Origin: Desulfacinum sp.
Lineage (GTDB): Bacteria; Desulfobacterota; Syntrophobacteria; Syntrophobacterales; DSM-9756
Assembly: GCA_014359885.1 (NCBI GenBank)
Contig: JACIYN010000050.1
Location: forward strand, 1 to 64,000
DNA: 64,000 bases
Direction: 5' to 3'
A program made the position numbers and the translations under genes. The notes beneath the pieces are model-generated. The model ran no database searches, was not told where the DNA came from, and saw only the letters and a list, made by a program, of their open reading frames with translations. Every line of letters starts with the position of its first letter. The first letter of the stretch is position 1. Below are positions 8,349 through 17,459 of this stretch, one piece after another.

Positions 8349-10091
8349 CTACTCCAAAGCCATGGCGTTGCGGGGGCATTCCACCACGCACACGCCGCAT
8401 CCCTTGCAGTAATCGTAGTTGATGCGGCGTCCCTGGGGATTGTCGTCCCGGCAGACAGCCAGGTCGGGGCAGAAGAGGCGGCAGTTGTCGCACTGGTTGC
8501 AGATGCCGCAGTTGAAGCAGCGTTCCGCTTCCCGGATGGCCAGGGCCGCGGAGATCTTGAGATCGATCTCGGAAAAGCCCTGGATCCGCTCTTCCTTGAG
8601 GAGTCGGGGCTGGGCCAGGCGCGGGGCGTAGAGGAAGTAGTCGGTGTTGATTTCCTGGAAAGCCACCACGTGAGGATTGCGCCGGCACCGTTCTCCGCCC
8701 AGATACATTTCCATGGAAAGGGAAGGACCCCGACCCACACGGCAGGCGGAAATCCTGGAATCAATGGCGTCCCAGCCCTCCTGGAAATAGGTGTCCAGGG
8801 CCATGGCGGCTTCCTTGCCGGACGCCACCGCGTGAGCCACAGACTTTTCCAGGGCCGCCAGGTCTCCGCCGTAGACGAAAACGGGACCGTCGCCACGACG
8901 CACCAGGGCGGTGTTGGCCAGCCGCAGGAGCTCACCGTCGCCTTCGGGCGGCTCCATCCAGGACTCTTCGGCGGCGTTTCCGATGGCCTTGAAGACCTTG
9001 GTGACCAGCATCTCCCGGGTTTGGCCGGGAACGGGGCGGACTTGGGCCCTCGGGCCCTCGTCTCCGGACACCTCCATCTTCTGGAGCACCAGCCGATAGC
9101 CCTCGGCATGGGAAGCAATCTCCAAGGGTGCCCAGAGTTCCATGATCTCCACGCCTTCTTCCAGGGCCATCTCGATCTCGTGCTCGAAGGCGGGCATGTC
9201 CTGGCGGCGCCGCCGGTAGACGATGACGGGCTCGGCTCCGAGCCGCAGGGCGCAGCGCGATACATCCACCGCGGTGTTGCCGCCGCCGATGATCGCCACC
9301 GCACCGTGGAGGTCCGGCCGTTCCCCGCTCCGGACCTTCGCCAGGAAGGGAAGGCCTTCTTCCACGCCGTCCAAGTCCTCGCCGGGGATGCCCAGATCCA
9401 CGTTCCTGTGATGGCCGCAGCCGATGAAGACGGCCTGGTAACGGTCGCCGAATTCCCTCAGAAGGTCGGCGGACACCCTGTGGTTGCAATGGATCTCCAC
9501 GCCGAGAGACCGAATCCGGTCGATCTCCCATTCCAAAACGTTCACCGGCAGCCGGTAGAGCGGAATGCCCCACCGGAGGATCCCTCCGGGCTCGCTCTTG
9601 GCTTCCAAGACATCGCACGTATAACCCAGCCGTGCCAGGAAATAGGCGGCCGCCAGGCCGCTGGGACCGGATCCCACCACGGCCACGCGGGGTCCCTGCA
9701 CGGGCCGGCGGGCAATGTCCGGCTGGATGCCGTAGCGCATGGCCGTATCGGCCACGAACCGCTCCAAGGTGTGAATGGCAATGGCGTCGTCGAATTCCTT
9801 TCGGTTACAGACCCCTTCGCAGGGATGAAAACAGACCCGCCCGCACACGGCCGGGAACGGGTTTTCCTGAAGAATGGTTTCCCAGGCTTCCTTGAAGAGG
9901 CCTTGGGCCACCAGCATTTCCACCCGGGCGATGTCCTCGCCGGCGGGACAGGCGGCGCTGCAGGGTGCCGTCTTTTCGTCGTATCGGGGTTTCAGGAACC
10001 GCCAGGACCCCGTCTTGTTGGATTCCGTGGTCGTGGAAGACCGGGGTATGAGCGGTGTGGGGACCGTCGGGGAAACCAGTTGTTCTGTCAT
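8349..10091 (-). CDS. GltD-like NAD(P)H flavoprotein fused to a PorD-type ferredoxin domain
   Basis: A 580-residue protein in four parts. An N-terminal DHOD-type Fe-S region (residues ~40-130) has CSAACPAGEDIARVE and CGRVCFHPCEGVCNR. An FAD Rossmann motif VAVVGSGPSGLAAAYFLARLG follows, then an NAD(P)H motif VAIIGGGNTAVDVSRCALRLG. A C-terminal bicluster ferredoxin (~515-578) has CFNCGICNQCDNCRLFCP and CKGCGVCVVECP. The C-terminal part resembles the delta (PorD) subunit of pyruvate oxidoreductase, which is otherwise missing from this operon, so the protein probably docks on PorABG and links them to NAD(P)H. The gene lies between porG and porA on the same strand. Whether it also bifurcates electrons cannot be seen. 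Confidence 0.82.
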   Translation of the reverse strand: MTEQLVSPTVPTPLIPRSSTTTESNKTGSWRFLKPRYDEKTAPCSAACPAGEDIARVEMLVAQGLFKEAWETILQENPFPAVCGRVCFHPCEGVCNRKEFDDAIAIHTLERFVADTAMRYGIQPDIARRPVQGPRVAVVGSGPSGLAAAYFLARLGYTCDVLEAKSEPGGILRWGIPLYRLPVNVLEWEIDRIRSLGVEIHCNHRVSADLLREFGDRYQAVFIGCGHHRNVDLGIPGEDLDGVEEGLPFLAKVRSGERPDLHGAVAIIGGGNTAVDVSRCALRLGAEPVIVYRRRRQDMPAFEHEIEMALEEGVEIMELWAPLEIASHAEGYRLVLQKMEVSGDEGPRAQVRPVPGQTREMLVTKVFKAIGNAAEESWMEPPEGDGELLRLANTALVRRGDGPVFVYGGDLAALEKSVAHAVASGKEAAMALDTYFQEGWDAIDSRISACRVGRGPSLSMEMYLGGERCRRNPHVVAFQEINTDYFLYAPRLAQPRLLKEERIQGFSEIDLKISAALAIREAERCFNCGICNQCDNCRLFCPDLAVCRDDNPQGRRINYDYCKGCGVCVVECPRNAMALE

Positions 10092-10098
10092 GGGAAAC

Positions 10099-10170
10099 CT
10101 CGTAATCCGTGATCCGTGATCCGTAATCCGAGAACCGTAATCCGTTGTTCGTGGTTCGTGATCCGTGGTT
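10099..10170. repeat. Heptamer tandem repeat (CGTRATC type)
   Basis: About ten consecutive 7-bp units such as CGTAATC, CGTGATC and CGTGGTT lie directly upstream of the flavoprotein gene in the porG-flavoprotein gap. The unit differs from the array at 10.26 kb in the same gap, yet the period is the same. Confidence 0.85.
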
Positions 10171-10258
10171 GGTGGCGTGGGGCTTCCATCGTTGTCCGCG
10201 GGATGAGGAGCGGGCCTTGGGAATCCCCCCCGGCCCCCCTTTGGAAAAGGGGGAGAGA

Positions 10259-10376
10259 CGCCTGTCGCCTGTCGCCTAACGCCTGACGCCTAACGCCTCA
10301 CGCCTGACGCCTCACGCCTCACGCCTCACGCCTAACGCCTAACGCCTCACGCCTCACGCCTAACGCTTCACGCACT
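10259..10376. repeat. Heptamer tandem repeat (ACGCCTN type)
   Basis: About 16 units of a 7-bp motif (ACGCCTA, ACGCCTC, ACGCCTG) run into the 3' end of porG; the porG stop codon at 10368-10370 lies in the final, slightly degenerate units. Unit-to-unit variation is mostly at one position. Confidence 0.9.
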
Positions 10377-10946
10377 GACCGCCTCAGCCACGGGGCCCAG
10401 AAGAACCACGCTATCGTACGCCTCCTCGGCGGCCGCCATGTTGGCTTCGGGTTTGGCCGGAACCTCTTCGCGGATCGCTTCCATGACGGCCTCCAAAGGG
10501 GGTTGGCCCAACACCCGGGCGAAGGCGCCCATCATGGCCGTGTTCACGATGGGATGGGTGCGGGTGCCCAGCCGGTGTTTGATGGCGATGCGGGTGGCGT
10601 CCACGTGGGCCAGTTTGTAGTCCGCATAAGTGTGGAGGTTGGGAGGTGGCGCCGGAGCGTTGATGAGAATCCAGCCGCCGGGTTTGAGGCCCCTGGTGAT
10701 GTCCACGCCCTCCAAGAGCGTGGGGTCCAGCACCACCACGTGGTCGGGGGTGTAGACGTTGGTGCGGACCAGGATCTTGGTTCTGTCCAGCCTCAGGTAG
10801 GCTTCCACGGGAGCTCCGCGCCGCTCCACACCGAACAGGGGAAAGCTCTGGACGTAATAGCCGGCCTGGAAAAAGGCCTTGGCCATGAGGATGGAAGCCA
10901 CCACCGTGCCCTGGCCGCCTCGTCCGTGAAATCTCACTTCGATCAT
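10368..10946 (-). CDS. porG: Pyruvate:ferredoxin oxidoreductase, gamma subunit
   Basis: A 192-residue subunit beginning MIEVRFHGRGGQGTVVASILMAKAFFQAGYYVQSFPLFGVERRGAPVEAYLR, the hallmark of the gamma/POR_N-partner domain (GRGGQG and the PxxGxERRGAPV stretch) that shapes the CoA-binding interface. It is the first structural gene of the por operon, 31 bases after the regulator gene, and is followed by two 7-bp repeat arrays before the flavoprotein. Confidence 0.92.
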   Translation of the reverse strand: MIEVRFHGRGGQGTVVASILMAKAFFQAGYYVQSFPLFGVERRGAPVEAYLRLDRTKILVRTNVYTPDHVVVLDPTLLEGVDITRGLKPGGWILINAPAPPPNLHTYADYKLAHVDATRIAIKHRLGTRTHPIVNTAMMGAFARVLGQPPLEAVMEAIREEVPAKPEANMAAAEEAYDSVVLLGPVAEAVSA

Positions 10947-10977
10947 CTTCTTTGTCCTCTTCGTGCGGAACGACCCG

Positions 10978-11580
10978 CTACGGCTTGCTCCAGACCACCA
11001 CCACCGCCTTGGCCGGGGATTCGCCGATGCAGCGGAAACTGTGGCTGATGTCCGAATCGAAATAGATGCTGTCGCCCGGTTCCAAAACCTCCACCCGGTC
11101 CACCGTTCGGAATTCCAGGCGCCCTTCCATGAGGTAAAGGAACTCCTCGCCTTCGTGGCTCACAAAGACCATCTCGGCGGTATCCATCACGGGAAATTCC
11201 ACCAGAAAGGGCTCCATGTGCTTTTCCGGCTTCTTGTTTTCCAGGGTTTCATAGATATAGGTCACCTCCCCCTCGCGATGGTGGGGGCGGCGTTCCAGAC
11301 GGGTGCGCTCGTTCTTGCGCGTGATGGAAATCTTCTGGCCGGTGAGCTCATCCTGGAAGAAGTAGGCGAGACCCACGTGGAAGGCCTTGGCCAGCTTGAG
11401 AAGGGTGGCCACGGGCGGCACCACCTTGTCGGCTTCGATCTGGTCCAGGAGCTCCTTGTCGAGGCCCGTCTTGGCCGCCAGGTCCTGAACCGTGTATCGG
11501 AACTTCTGGCGAAGGTCCCGAACCTTGGCGCCCAGGTTGAGCGCCTGCACTTCACGGCTCACATCGTCGGTGTGCTGCAT
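10978..11580 (-). CDS. XRE-family transcriptional regulator with cupin sensor domain
   Basis: A 200-residue protein. Residues ~16-75 form an XRE helix-turn-helix (LGAKVRDLRQKFRYTVQDLAAKTGLDKELLDQIE). Residues ~120-198 are a cupin barrel with HEGEEFLYLMEGRLEFR and LEPGDSIYFDSDISHSFRC. Such proteins sense a small molecule and control adjacent metabolic genes; being first in the por operon on the same strand, it is a candidate autoregulator of pyruvate/acetyl-CoA metabolism. The effector is unknown. The final SKP end and close spacing to porG support co-transcription. Confidence 0.87.
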   Translation of the reverse strand: MQHTDDVSREVQALNLGAKVRDLRQKFRYTVQDLAAKTGLDKELLDQIEADKVVPPVATLLKLAKAFHVGLAYFFQDELTGQKISITRKNERTRLERRPHHREGEVTYIYETLENKKPEKHMEPFLVEFPVMDTAEMVFVSHEGEEFLYLMEGRLEFRTVDRVEVLEPGDSIYFDSDISHSFRCIGESPAKAVVVVWSKP

Positions 11581-12501
11581 AGGCTTTCCTCCTTCGTCAC
11601 GGGTCGGATCCGGTTTCCCTGCTCGAGGCGAAACCGATCCGAAAGGAATGGGCGGATCCTTCGATCCAATGGGCCCTCCGGGCCGTGGAGCCTGCGGTCA
11701 CCTTGCGGCACAGGGCGGGGAGCGGGGAGCAGGGCGAACGGGGAGATCGGCAGGTGCTCACAAGGACGATGGAGCGAAACTTTGGATCCCTGGGAATTCT
11801 AGTCTCAGGAGCGTTTGATGGCAACAAATAATGTTTATGCACATCAAGACTAGCGGCTCCCTCCGATGCTAACACCGGACGCCGGGCGGGAAAAGGGTGC
11901 GCGTGGCGCGGCCCGCCTCTACAAAAAGGCACGGACCCAGTGGGTAGGGGCGGGGTTTATCCCCGCCCGCTCATCACGCGGTGTAAGGGACCCCCGAAGA
12001 AAAAATCGCTCAGTTTTATGTGAAACGCGACCTGGTTCCGTTCGTGCGCGCGGCCTGTAGGGGCGAATAATCATTCGCCCCTACAGAGCCTGCTTACCAA
12101 AAGTGGGTTTGATCCTTCGTTGTCTCCCCCCGCGTGATGGGGTTCATGTGAAAGAAAACCGCCAATAAACGCGAATGGTCGCATATGGAAATGACCGGTG
12201 TGTAGGAGCGGCGCAAGCCGCGATGAGGGTGGCCGGCAACGCAACAACCGTGCGGTCACGCAAAAGAAAATCGCGCCTTGCTGCGCTCCCACAAAAAGCC
12301 CTTGTTCCGACCTGCTCTTTCATCCAGGGGGGTGGCGCGAGGGCGACCATGATCGTTAGGCCAAAGAGACAGGAAATCCCTGGGTGTCTGGAACGGGAGA
12401 ACCGGATTCGGATACGCTGCGAGGAGCTTGTCTCGGAACGGCCAATGGCCGGTCGCGGGGCGGAACCCCGCGGCCGGCCGCATGGTGCGGTTCAAAGCCT
12501 T
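11581..12501. other. Gene-free interval with REP-like palindromes
   Basis: No convincing gene was seen in these ~920 bases between the por and sdh operons. The interval holds a GTAGGGGCGGGGTTTATCCCC-type palindrome near 11945-11970, a GTAGGGGCGAATAATCATTCG-type palindrome at 12057-12083, a motif matching the widespread 'CGCGAATaaacgccaat' type near 12148-12180, and a GTAGGAGCGGCgcaaGCCGCG element at 12202-12222 followed by GCGCCTTGC and CGCGAGGG blocks to about 12345. It must also contain the por promoter, which I could not place with confidence. Confidence 0.7.
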
Positions 12502-13212
12502 CTAGAATTTGCGGTGAATAATGGTCTTTTTCAGTTGCGCGATGGCTTCCGTGGGGTTGAGCTGCTTGGGGCAGGCTTCCACGCAGTTGAGGATGGTGTG
12601 GCAGCGCCAGGCGCCGTCGCGGTCGTTGATGATCTCCAGCCGCTCGTCCGCGCCTTCGTCGCGGGTATCCGCAATGAATCGCCACGCCTTGAGAAGCGCC
12701 GCCGGCCCCAGGTAGTCCGGGTCCGCCCAGAAGCTGGGGCACGACGTGCTGCAGCACGCGCACAGGATGCACTCGTAGAGTCCGTCCAGCTTCTTGCGGT
12801 CTTCGGGGCTCTGGAGCCGTTCGCGATCGGACGGCGGCGGGGTCTTGGTGATGAGGTAGGGTTTGACGAGATAATACTTCTTGTAGAAGTCGGTAAAGTC
12901 CACCACCAGGTCCTTGATGACCGGCATGGACGGCAGGGGCTGCACCACGATGGGATCCTTGAGGTCCTCGATGTGGGTGATGCAGGCCAGCATGTTCACG
13001 CCGTTGATGTTGAGCCCGTCGGAGCCACAGACACCCTCGCGGCAGGATCGCCGGTAGGCCAGGGTGCCGTCCTGTTCCCAGCGGATCTGGTTGAGGCCGT
13101 CCAGGACCATCATGCCCGGCCGGCGCAGCTCCACCTTGTAGTCCTTGTAGTAGGGTTTCTTGTCCTTTTCCGGATCGTATCGAAAGACCGAGAAGGTAAC
13201 CGTCTTCAGCAT
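12502..13212 (-). CDS. sdhB: Succinate dehydrogenase iron-sulfur subunit
   Basis: A 236-residue Fe-S subunit. The 2Fe-2S motif is CREGVCGSDGLNINGVNMLAC, with Asp at the third ligand as in E. coli SdhB. The other clusters are bound by CILCACCSTSCP and by CHTILNCVEACPKQLNP. It carries electrons from SdhA FAD to quinone at the membrane. It is last in sdhCDAB on the minus strand. The Asp variant and general sequence make it look like the alpha/gammaproteobacterial type rather than the single-cytochrome type B of many sulfate reducers. Confidence 0.95.
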   Translation of the reverse strand: MLKTVTFSVFRYDPEKDKKPYYKDYKVELRRPGMMVLDGLNQIRWEQDGTLAYRRSCREGVCGSDGLNINGVNMLACITHIEDLKDPIVVQPLPSMPVIKDLVVDFTDFYKKYYLVKPYLITKTPPPSDRERLQSPEDRKKLDGLYECILCACCSTSCPSFWADPDYLGPAALLKAWRFIADTRDEGADERLEIINDRDGAWRCHTILNCVEACPKQLNPTEAIAQLKKTIIHRKF

Positions 13213-13268
13213 GGTATGTCCCTCATGTTGTCCCGGGTCCGTGGGTTCCGCTCTTCACCTGCAGTTCG

Positions 13269-15044
13269 CTAGTAGACGCGCTCCTTGGGTTCGAAGGTGG
13301 GCACGGTGAGCGGCTTCATCCGGACGGGCTTGTAGTCGAGGCGGATGGAACCGTCCTCTTCCATGTACGCCAGAGTGTGTTTGTGCCACTTTTCGTCGTC
13401 GCGTTTGGGGTAGTCGTCGCGGTAGTGGGCTCCTCGGCTTTCCTGGCGGGCCAGCGCCCCTTCCACGATGGCCTTGGAAAAGTCCAGCATGTGACCCAGC
13501 TCCAAGGTTTCGATGAGATCCAGGTTGAAGGTGAGGCCCTTGTCGGCGATCCCCACGTTCTTGAAGCGGTCGCAGAGCTTTTTCAGGACGGCGCGCTGCG
13601 CCGTCAGGGTTTCTTCGGTGCGGAAAACGCCGCAGTTGAGCTCCATGGACTCCTTCAGCTCATCCCAGATGGCGCCCATCGTCTCCCCGCCCGTTCCGTT
13701 CAGGAGGTTTTTCACCTCTTCCATGCCTTTCGTGCCGGGGTTTTCCGGAAGCGGCACGTGCTCGGGCAGGGACTGGGCGAATTCGGCCATGCGTTGACCG
13801 CCCACCTTGCCGAAGACCATGATGTCCAGAAGCGAGTTGGATCCCAGTCGATTGGCGCCGTGAACCGAGGCGCAGGCCGCCTCGCCCGCGGCGTAGAAGC
13901 CCTTGACCGGCTCTTCGGGTCTGTCCATGCCGCCCAGCACCACTTCCGAGAACCGGTTGGTGGGGATGCCGCCCATGGAATAGTGGGCCGTGGGGGTGAC
14001 GGGGATGGGTTCCTTGGTGCAGTCCACGTGGGCGAACACATAGGCCAGTTCCCAGATGCCGGGCAGCCGCTCGTGGATGATGTCGGCCCCGATGTGGTCC
14101 AGCTTGAGAAGGATGTAGTCGCCCTTGGGCCCGCAGCCGCGCCCCTGGCGCATCTCTTCGGCCATGGCCCGGGAGACCACGTCGCGGGAGGCCAGATCCC
14201 AGACGGTGGGGGCGTAGCGCTTCATGAAGCGTTCACCGTCCTTGTTGAGCAGGTAGCCGCCTTCGCCGCGAACGCCTTCCGTGATGAGGTTGCCCACGCC
14301 GTAGATGCCGGTGGGGTGGAACTGGACGAATTCCAGGTCCTCCACGGGAAGCCCCGCGCGAAGGGAGAGAGAAAGTCCGTCTCCCGTGTTGATGTGGGCG
14401 TTGGAATTGGTCTTGTAGACCCGGATGTAACCGCCCGTGGCGAACATGGTGGCCTTGGCGTGGAAGATGTGAAAGCCCCCGTTGGCGATGTCCCAGGCCA
14501 GCACACCCACCACGTGGCCCTCGTTCATGAGCAGTTCCAGGGCGAAGAACTCATTGTAAAAGACCACCTGGTTCTTCACGCATTGTTCATAGAGGGTGTG
14601 GAGCATGGCATGGCCCGTCCGGTCGGCGGCGGCGCAGGTGCGGCAGATGGCTTCCTTGCCGAAATCCTTGGTGTGGCCGCCGAACCGGCGCTGGAAGATC
14701 TTACCGTCCTGGAGGCGGCTGAAGGGCATGCCCATGTGTTCCAGCTCGATGACCACCTCGGGGGCCATGCGGCACATGAGCTCGATGGCGTCCTGGTCGC
14801 CCAGGTAGTCGCTTCCCTTGATGGTGTCGAACATGTGCCAGACCCAGTCGTCGGGCTCCACGTTGCTCAGGGACGCCGCCACGCCGCCCTGGGCCGCCAC
14901 CGTGTGGGACCGGGTGGGAAAGACCTGGCTGATCACCGCCGTATTCACGACCTTGGACGCCTCCAGGGCCGCTCGAAGCCCGGCGCCGCCGGCGCCGACG
15001 ATCACCACATCGTGCTTGTGAACCGTTACCTTGATATCTGCCAT
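13269..15044 (-). CDS. sdhA: Succinate dehydrogenase flavoprotein subunit
   Basis: A 591-residue flavoprotein with the dinucleotide motif [18 protein letters not shown], the covalent-FAD region [18 protein letters not shown] with the attachment His, substrate-site [25 protein letters not shown], and the [12 protein letters not shown] segment. It oxidises succinate to fumarate, passing electrons to SdhB. Length is normal. A long open frame on the opposite strand is a high-GC shadow. It sits between sdhD and sdhB with short gaps. Confidence 0.96.
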   Translation of the reverse strand: MADIKVTVHKHDVVIVGAGGAGLRAALEASKVVNTAVISQVFPTRSHTVAAQGGVAASLSNVEPDDWVWHMFDTIKGSDYLGDQDAIELMCRMAPEVVIELEHMGMPFSRLQDGKIFQRRFGGHTKDFGKEAICRTCAAADRTGHAMLHTLYEQCVKNQVVFYNEFFALELLMNEGHVVGVLAWDIANGGFHIFHAKATMFATGGYIRVYKTNSNAHINTGDGLSLSLRAGLPVEDLEFVQFHPTGIYGVGNLITEGVRGEGGYLLNKDGERFMKRYAPTVWDLASRDVVSRAMAEEMRQGRGCGPKGDYILLKLDHIGADIIHERLPGIWELAYVFAHVDCTKEPIPVTPTAHYSMGGIPTNRFSEVVLGGMDRPEEPVKGFYAAGEAACASVHGANRLGSNSLLDIMVFGKVGGQRMAEFAQSLPEHVPLPENPGTKGMEEVKNLLNGTGGETMGAIWDELKESMELNCGVFRTEETLTAQRAVLKKLCDRFKNVGIADKGLTFNLDLIETLELGHMLDFSKAIVEGALARQESRGAHYRDDYPKRDDEKWHKHTLAYMEEDGSIRLDYKPVRMKPLTVPTFEPKERVY

Positions 15045-15065
15045 GACGTCGCTTGCTCCTTTTGC

Positions 15066-15437
15066 CTACGCTTGCACTTTGAGTGTGACGATGGTGAGGA
15101 CGCCCAGCCCGAAGAATCCGATGGAAAGCACCCACAGGGCGCCCACCAGCACGGCGCGCAGTCCGGCGGAATGGACGTAATCGTCGATGATCATCTTGAA
15201 TCCGTTCATGGCGTGGTAGATGGCGAAGACCAGAAAGGCGATGTCGATGGCCTTCCAGGCGGGAGAGACGAGCCGCGCCATGACCTTCTGGTAGGTCACG
15301 GGGCCTTCCGAAGCGTAGTGGAGCACCCAGAAGTGAAGAAAGAGGGTGATGAGCAGCGCCACACCGGAGATGCGCTGAAAAAACCAGTCGAAGGCCCCCG
15401 AACGTCCCGAACCGAAGTATTTACCCAACATTTTCAA
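15066..15437 (-). CDS. sdhD: Succinate dehydrogenase membrane anchor, SdhD-like
   Basis: A 123-residue protein with three predicted membrane helices. FQRISGVALLITLFLHFWVLHY and IDIAFLVFAIYHAMNGFKMIIDDY carry the R-x-S/T-G and H-x-x-NG motifs of type C SDH anchors, which bind quinone and one b-type haem together with SdhC. It starts nine bases after the sdhC stop. The C versus D naming is by operon order and similarity. Confidence 0.85.
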   Translation of the reverse strand: MKMLGKYFGSGRSGAFDWFFQRISGVALLITLFLHFWVLHYASEGPVTYQKVMARLVSPAWKAIDIAFLVFAIYHAMNGFKMIIDDYVHSAGLRAVLVGALWVLSIGFFGLGVLTIVTLKVQA

Positions 15438-15446
15438 AGCCTCCCC

Positions 15447-15833
15447 TTAGATGCCGAAAGCCAGGCGCAGCATGGGAATCGCCCCCGCCAGGATGAGGAT
15501 CGCCGAGACGGCGAAGACGGCGAAGACGGCCTTCTGCATGATTTCGCGCTTTGCCAGGTTGCCGTAGTCGATGAAGACCACGCGCAGGCCGTTGAGGCCG
15601 TGGTAGACCACGGTGCCCAGCAGGCCGATCTCCAGGAGATGAAAGAGGGGGGACTGCACCACGGCCATGACCTCGTTGAAGGCCTGTTCGCCCTGGGACA
15701 GGTGGTGGATCACCCAGATGTGGAGAAAGAGATAGAGGCCCAGCAGGACCCCCGTGGCTCGATGGAGGATCCAGGCCAGGTAGCCCGGGTGGAGCTTGTA
15801 GCGGACCTTGGGTTGAAAGACGACCTTTTTCAT
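15447..15833 (-). CDS. sdhC: Succinate dehydrogenase cytochrome b subunit, SdhC-like
   Basis: A 128-residue, three-helix membrane protein. LAWILHRATGVLLGLYLFLHIWVIHH holds the HRxTG motif and IGLLGTVVYHGLNGLRVVFIDY holds the haem/quinone-site HGLNG motif. It is the first gene of sdhCDAB. With sdhD it makes a two-subunit, single-haem anchor. An AGGAGG site lies before the ATG. It starts 94 bases after the end of the fumarase beta gene, so sdh may be read from the same transcript as fumarase. Confidence 0.87.
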   Translation of the reverse strand: MKKVVFQPKVRYKLHPGYLAWILHRATGVLLGLYLFLHIWVIHHLSQGEQAFNEVMAVVQSPLFHLLEIGLLGTVVYHGLNGLRVVFIDYGNLAKREIMQKAVFAVFAVSAILILAGAIPMLRLAFGI

Positions 15834-15927
15834 GAAAACCTCCTCGCTTGAACTGGCTGCCCTGGCCCGGATGCCCCGGCCCGGACGTGCGGGCCCGGAG
15901 GCTCGGGGCAGGGCGGGACCTTATGAA

Positions 15928-16488
15928 TCACGCCGTGCGCCCATACTTTCTGACGCCTTCCCCGTACAGATCCCCGCCGTGGCAGTCGTTGGCCACGATC
16001 ACCGGAAGGTCCTTCACCTCCAGACGGCGGACGGCCTCGGGGCCCAGCTCCGGATAGGCGATGACTTCCGCCGAGAGGATGCTCTGGGCCATGAGGGCCC
16101 CGGCGCCGCCGATGGCGGCAAAATAAACCGCGCCGTGTTCCTTCATGGCGGCTTTGACCGCGTCGTTTCGCGCCCCCTTTCCGATCATGCCCCGAAGGCC
16201 GTGTCGGATGAGCTCCGGGGCGTAGGCGTCCATGCGGTAGCTGGTGGTGGGGCCCGCGGCGCCGATGGGGCGGCCCGGCTTGGCCGGGGACGGCCCCACA
16301 TAGTAGATCACCTGGCCTTCCAAATCAAAGGGCAGAGGCTCCCCGGCCTGGAGAAGTTCCACCAGGCGCTTGTGGGCGGCATCCCGGGCGGTGTAGACGA
16401 TCCCGCTGAGAAGAACCCGGTCTCCAATGCGGAGCCTTTGGACGTCTTCCTTTGCAAGCGGCGTGGTGAGTCGAACGGCGTCCTGCAT
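15928..16488 (-). CDS. fumB: Class I fumarate hydratase, beta (C-terminal domain) subunit
   Basis: A 186-residue subunit matching the C-terminal domain of class I fumarases: LTTPLAKEDVQRLRIGDRVLLSGIVYTARDAAHKR, then GPTTSYRMDAYAPELIRHGLRGMIGKG. It combines with the alpha subunit to hydrate fumarate to malate using an oxygen-sensitive 4Fe-4S cluster. The ATG at 16488 was preferred over an upstream in-frame start because the extension encodes a low-complexity leader translated from a 7-bp repeat array. It could belong to an L-tartrate dehydratase, but the sdh neighbour favours fumarase. Confidence 0.87.
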   Translation of the reverse strand: MQDAVRLTTPLAKEDVQRLRIGDRVLLSGIVYTARDAAHKRLVELLQAGEPLPFDLEGQVIYYVGPSPAKPGRPIGAAGPTTSYRMDAYAPELIRHGLRGMIGKGARNDAVKAAMKEHGAVYFAAIGGAGALMAQSILSAEVIAYPELGPEAVRRLEVKDLPVIVANDCHGGDLYGEGVRKYGRTA

Positions 16489-16507
16489 AACAAGTCCTCT
16501 CCTTGGT

Positions 16508-16555
16508 TGAGGCAAAAGGCGAAAGGGACAAGGTAAAAGGGCAAAGGAGGAAGGC
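16508..16555. repeat. Heptamer-period purine-rich repeat
   Basis: A degenerate 7-bp-period run (AGGCAAA, AGGCGAA, AGGGACA, AGGTAAA, AGGGCAA, AGGAGGA) lies just upstream of fumB. Unit sequence is unrelated to the CATCACY array that follows at 16.57 kb. Confidence 0.65.
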
Positions 16556-16568
16556 AACTTTCCGCCCC

Positions 16569-16615
16569 TAACTCATCACCCATCACCCATCACTCATCAC
16601 CCGTAACTCGTCACC
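16569..16615. repeat. Heptamer tandem repeat (CATCACY type)
   Basis: About six units of CATCACC/CATCACT/CGTAACT-like heptamers end five bases from the fumA stop codon. The same unit type occurs at 5.9 kb after porB, again directly downstream of a stop codon. Confidence 0.8.
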
Positions 16616-16619
16616 CCAT

Positions 16620-17459
16620 TCAGAGTTCCGCTTCCTTGTGCCGGGCGGCATGGCACTGGATGTTCACCGCCACGGGCAGGCTGGCGATGTGGCACGGCAT
16701 CATCTCGATGTGGACCGCCAGGGACGTGATGCGTCCTCCCAGCCCCTGGGGCCCGATGCCCAAATTGTTCACGGCTTCCAGCCAGTCCGCCTCCAGGGCG
16801 GCCAGCTCCGGGTCGGGGTTCGGGCTTCCCACGGGCCGCAGTAGGGCCTTCTTGGCCAGGAGAGCCGCCGTTTCGAAGGTGCCGCCGATGCCCACCCCCA
16901 CGATGGTGGGCGGGCACGGGTTGGGGCCCGATTCCTTCACCCGCTGAACCACGAAGTCCTTGACTCCCTGAACCCCCACGGCGGGGGTGAGCATGGTGAC
17001 CCGGCTCATGTTCTCGCTTCCGCCGCCCTTGGGCGCCACGGTGATCCGGAAGTGGTCTCCCGGGCGGATGTCCAGATGGAGGATGGCGGGGGTGTTGTCG
17101 CCCGTGTTCTGGCGCGTGAAGGGATGGCAGATGCTTTTTCGGAGGTACCCGTCCCGGTAGCCCTGGCGGACCCCTTCCTCCACGGCGTCTCGCAGACCGC
17201 CGCCCACGATGCGCACGTCTTGGCCCATGTCCACGAAGATCACGGCGAAGCCCGTGTCCTGGCACATGGGGATGCCCTCGGTTCGGGCGATCTCGGCGTT
17301 CTGGATGAGCCTTTTCAGGATGTCTTTACCGGCCGGGGATTCCTCCTTTTCCAGGGCCGTGCGGAAGGCGTCCAGCACGTCCTCGCCCAGCTCCGTGTTG
17401 GCCCGGATGCAGAGATCCCGGACGGCCGCTACAATGGCGTCCACATGGATTTCGCGCAT
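16620..17459 (-). CDS. fumA: Class I fumarate hydratase, alpha (N-terminal domain) subunit
   Basis: A 279-residue subunit with Fe-S ligand regions [18 protein letters not shown] and [29 protein letters not shown] plus [21 protein letters not shown], the three-Cys pattern of class I fumarases. An AAAGGAGG site sits seven bases before the ATG at 17459, which decides this start against a longer in-frame extension. It is the first gene of the fumarase-sdh minus-strand cluster and is divergent from kor. Together with SDH and the kor enzyme it completes the 2-oxoglutarate-to-malate segment. Confidence 0.9.
   Translation of the reverse strand: MREIHVDAIVAAVRDLCIRANTELGEDVLDAFRTALEKEESPAGKDILKRLIQNAEIARTEGIPMCQDTGFAVIFVDMGQDVRIVGGGLRDAVEEGVRQGYRDGYLRKSICHPFTRQNTGDNTPAILHLDIRPGDHFRITVAPKGGGSENMSRVTMLTPAVGVQGVKDFVVQRVKESGPNPCPPTIVGVGIGGTFETAALLAKKALLRPVGSPNPDPELAALEADWLEAVNNLGIGPQGLGGRITSLAVHIEMMPCHIASLPVAVNIQCHAARHKEAEL

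Noticed and set aside
13377-15851. 824-codon open frame on the plus strand opposite sdhA and its neighbours
   Set aside because: It is antisense to well-conserved genes, has low-complexity His/Val/Gly-rich sequence and no domain; a high-GC shadow.
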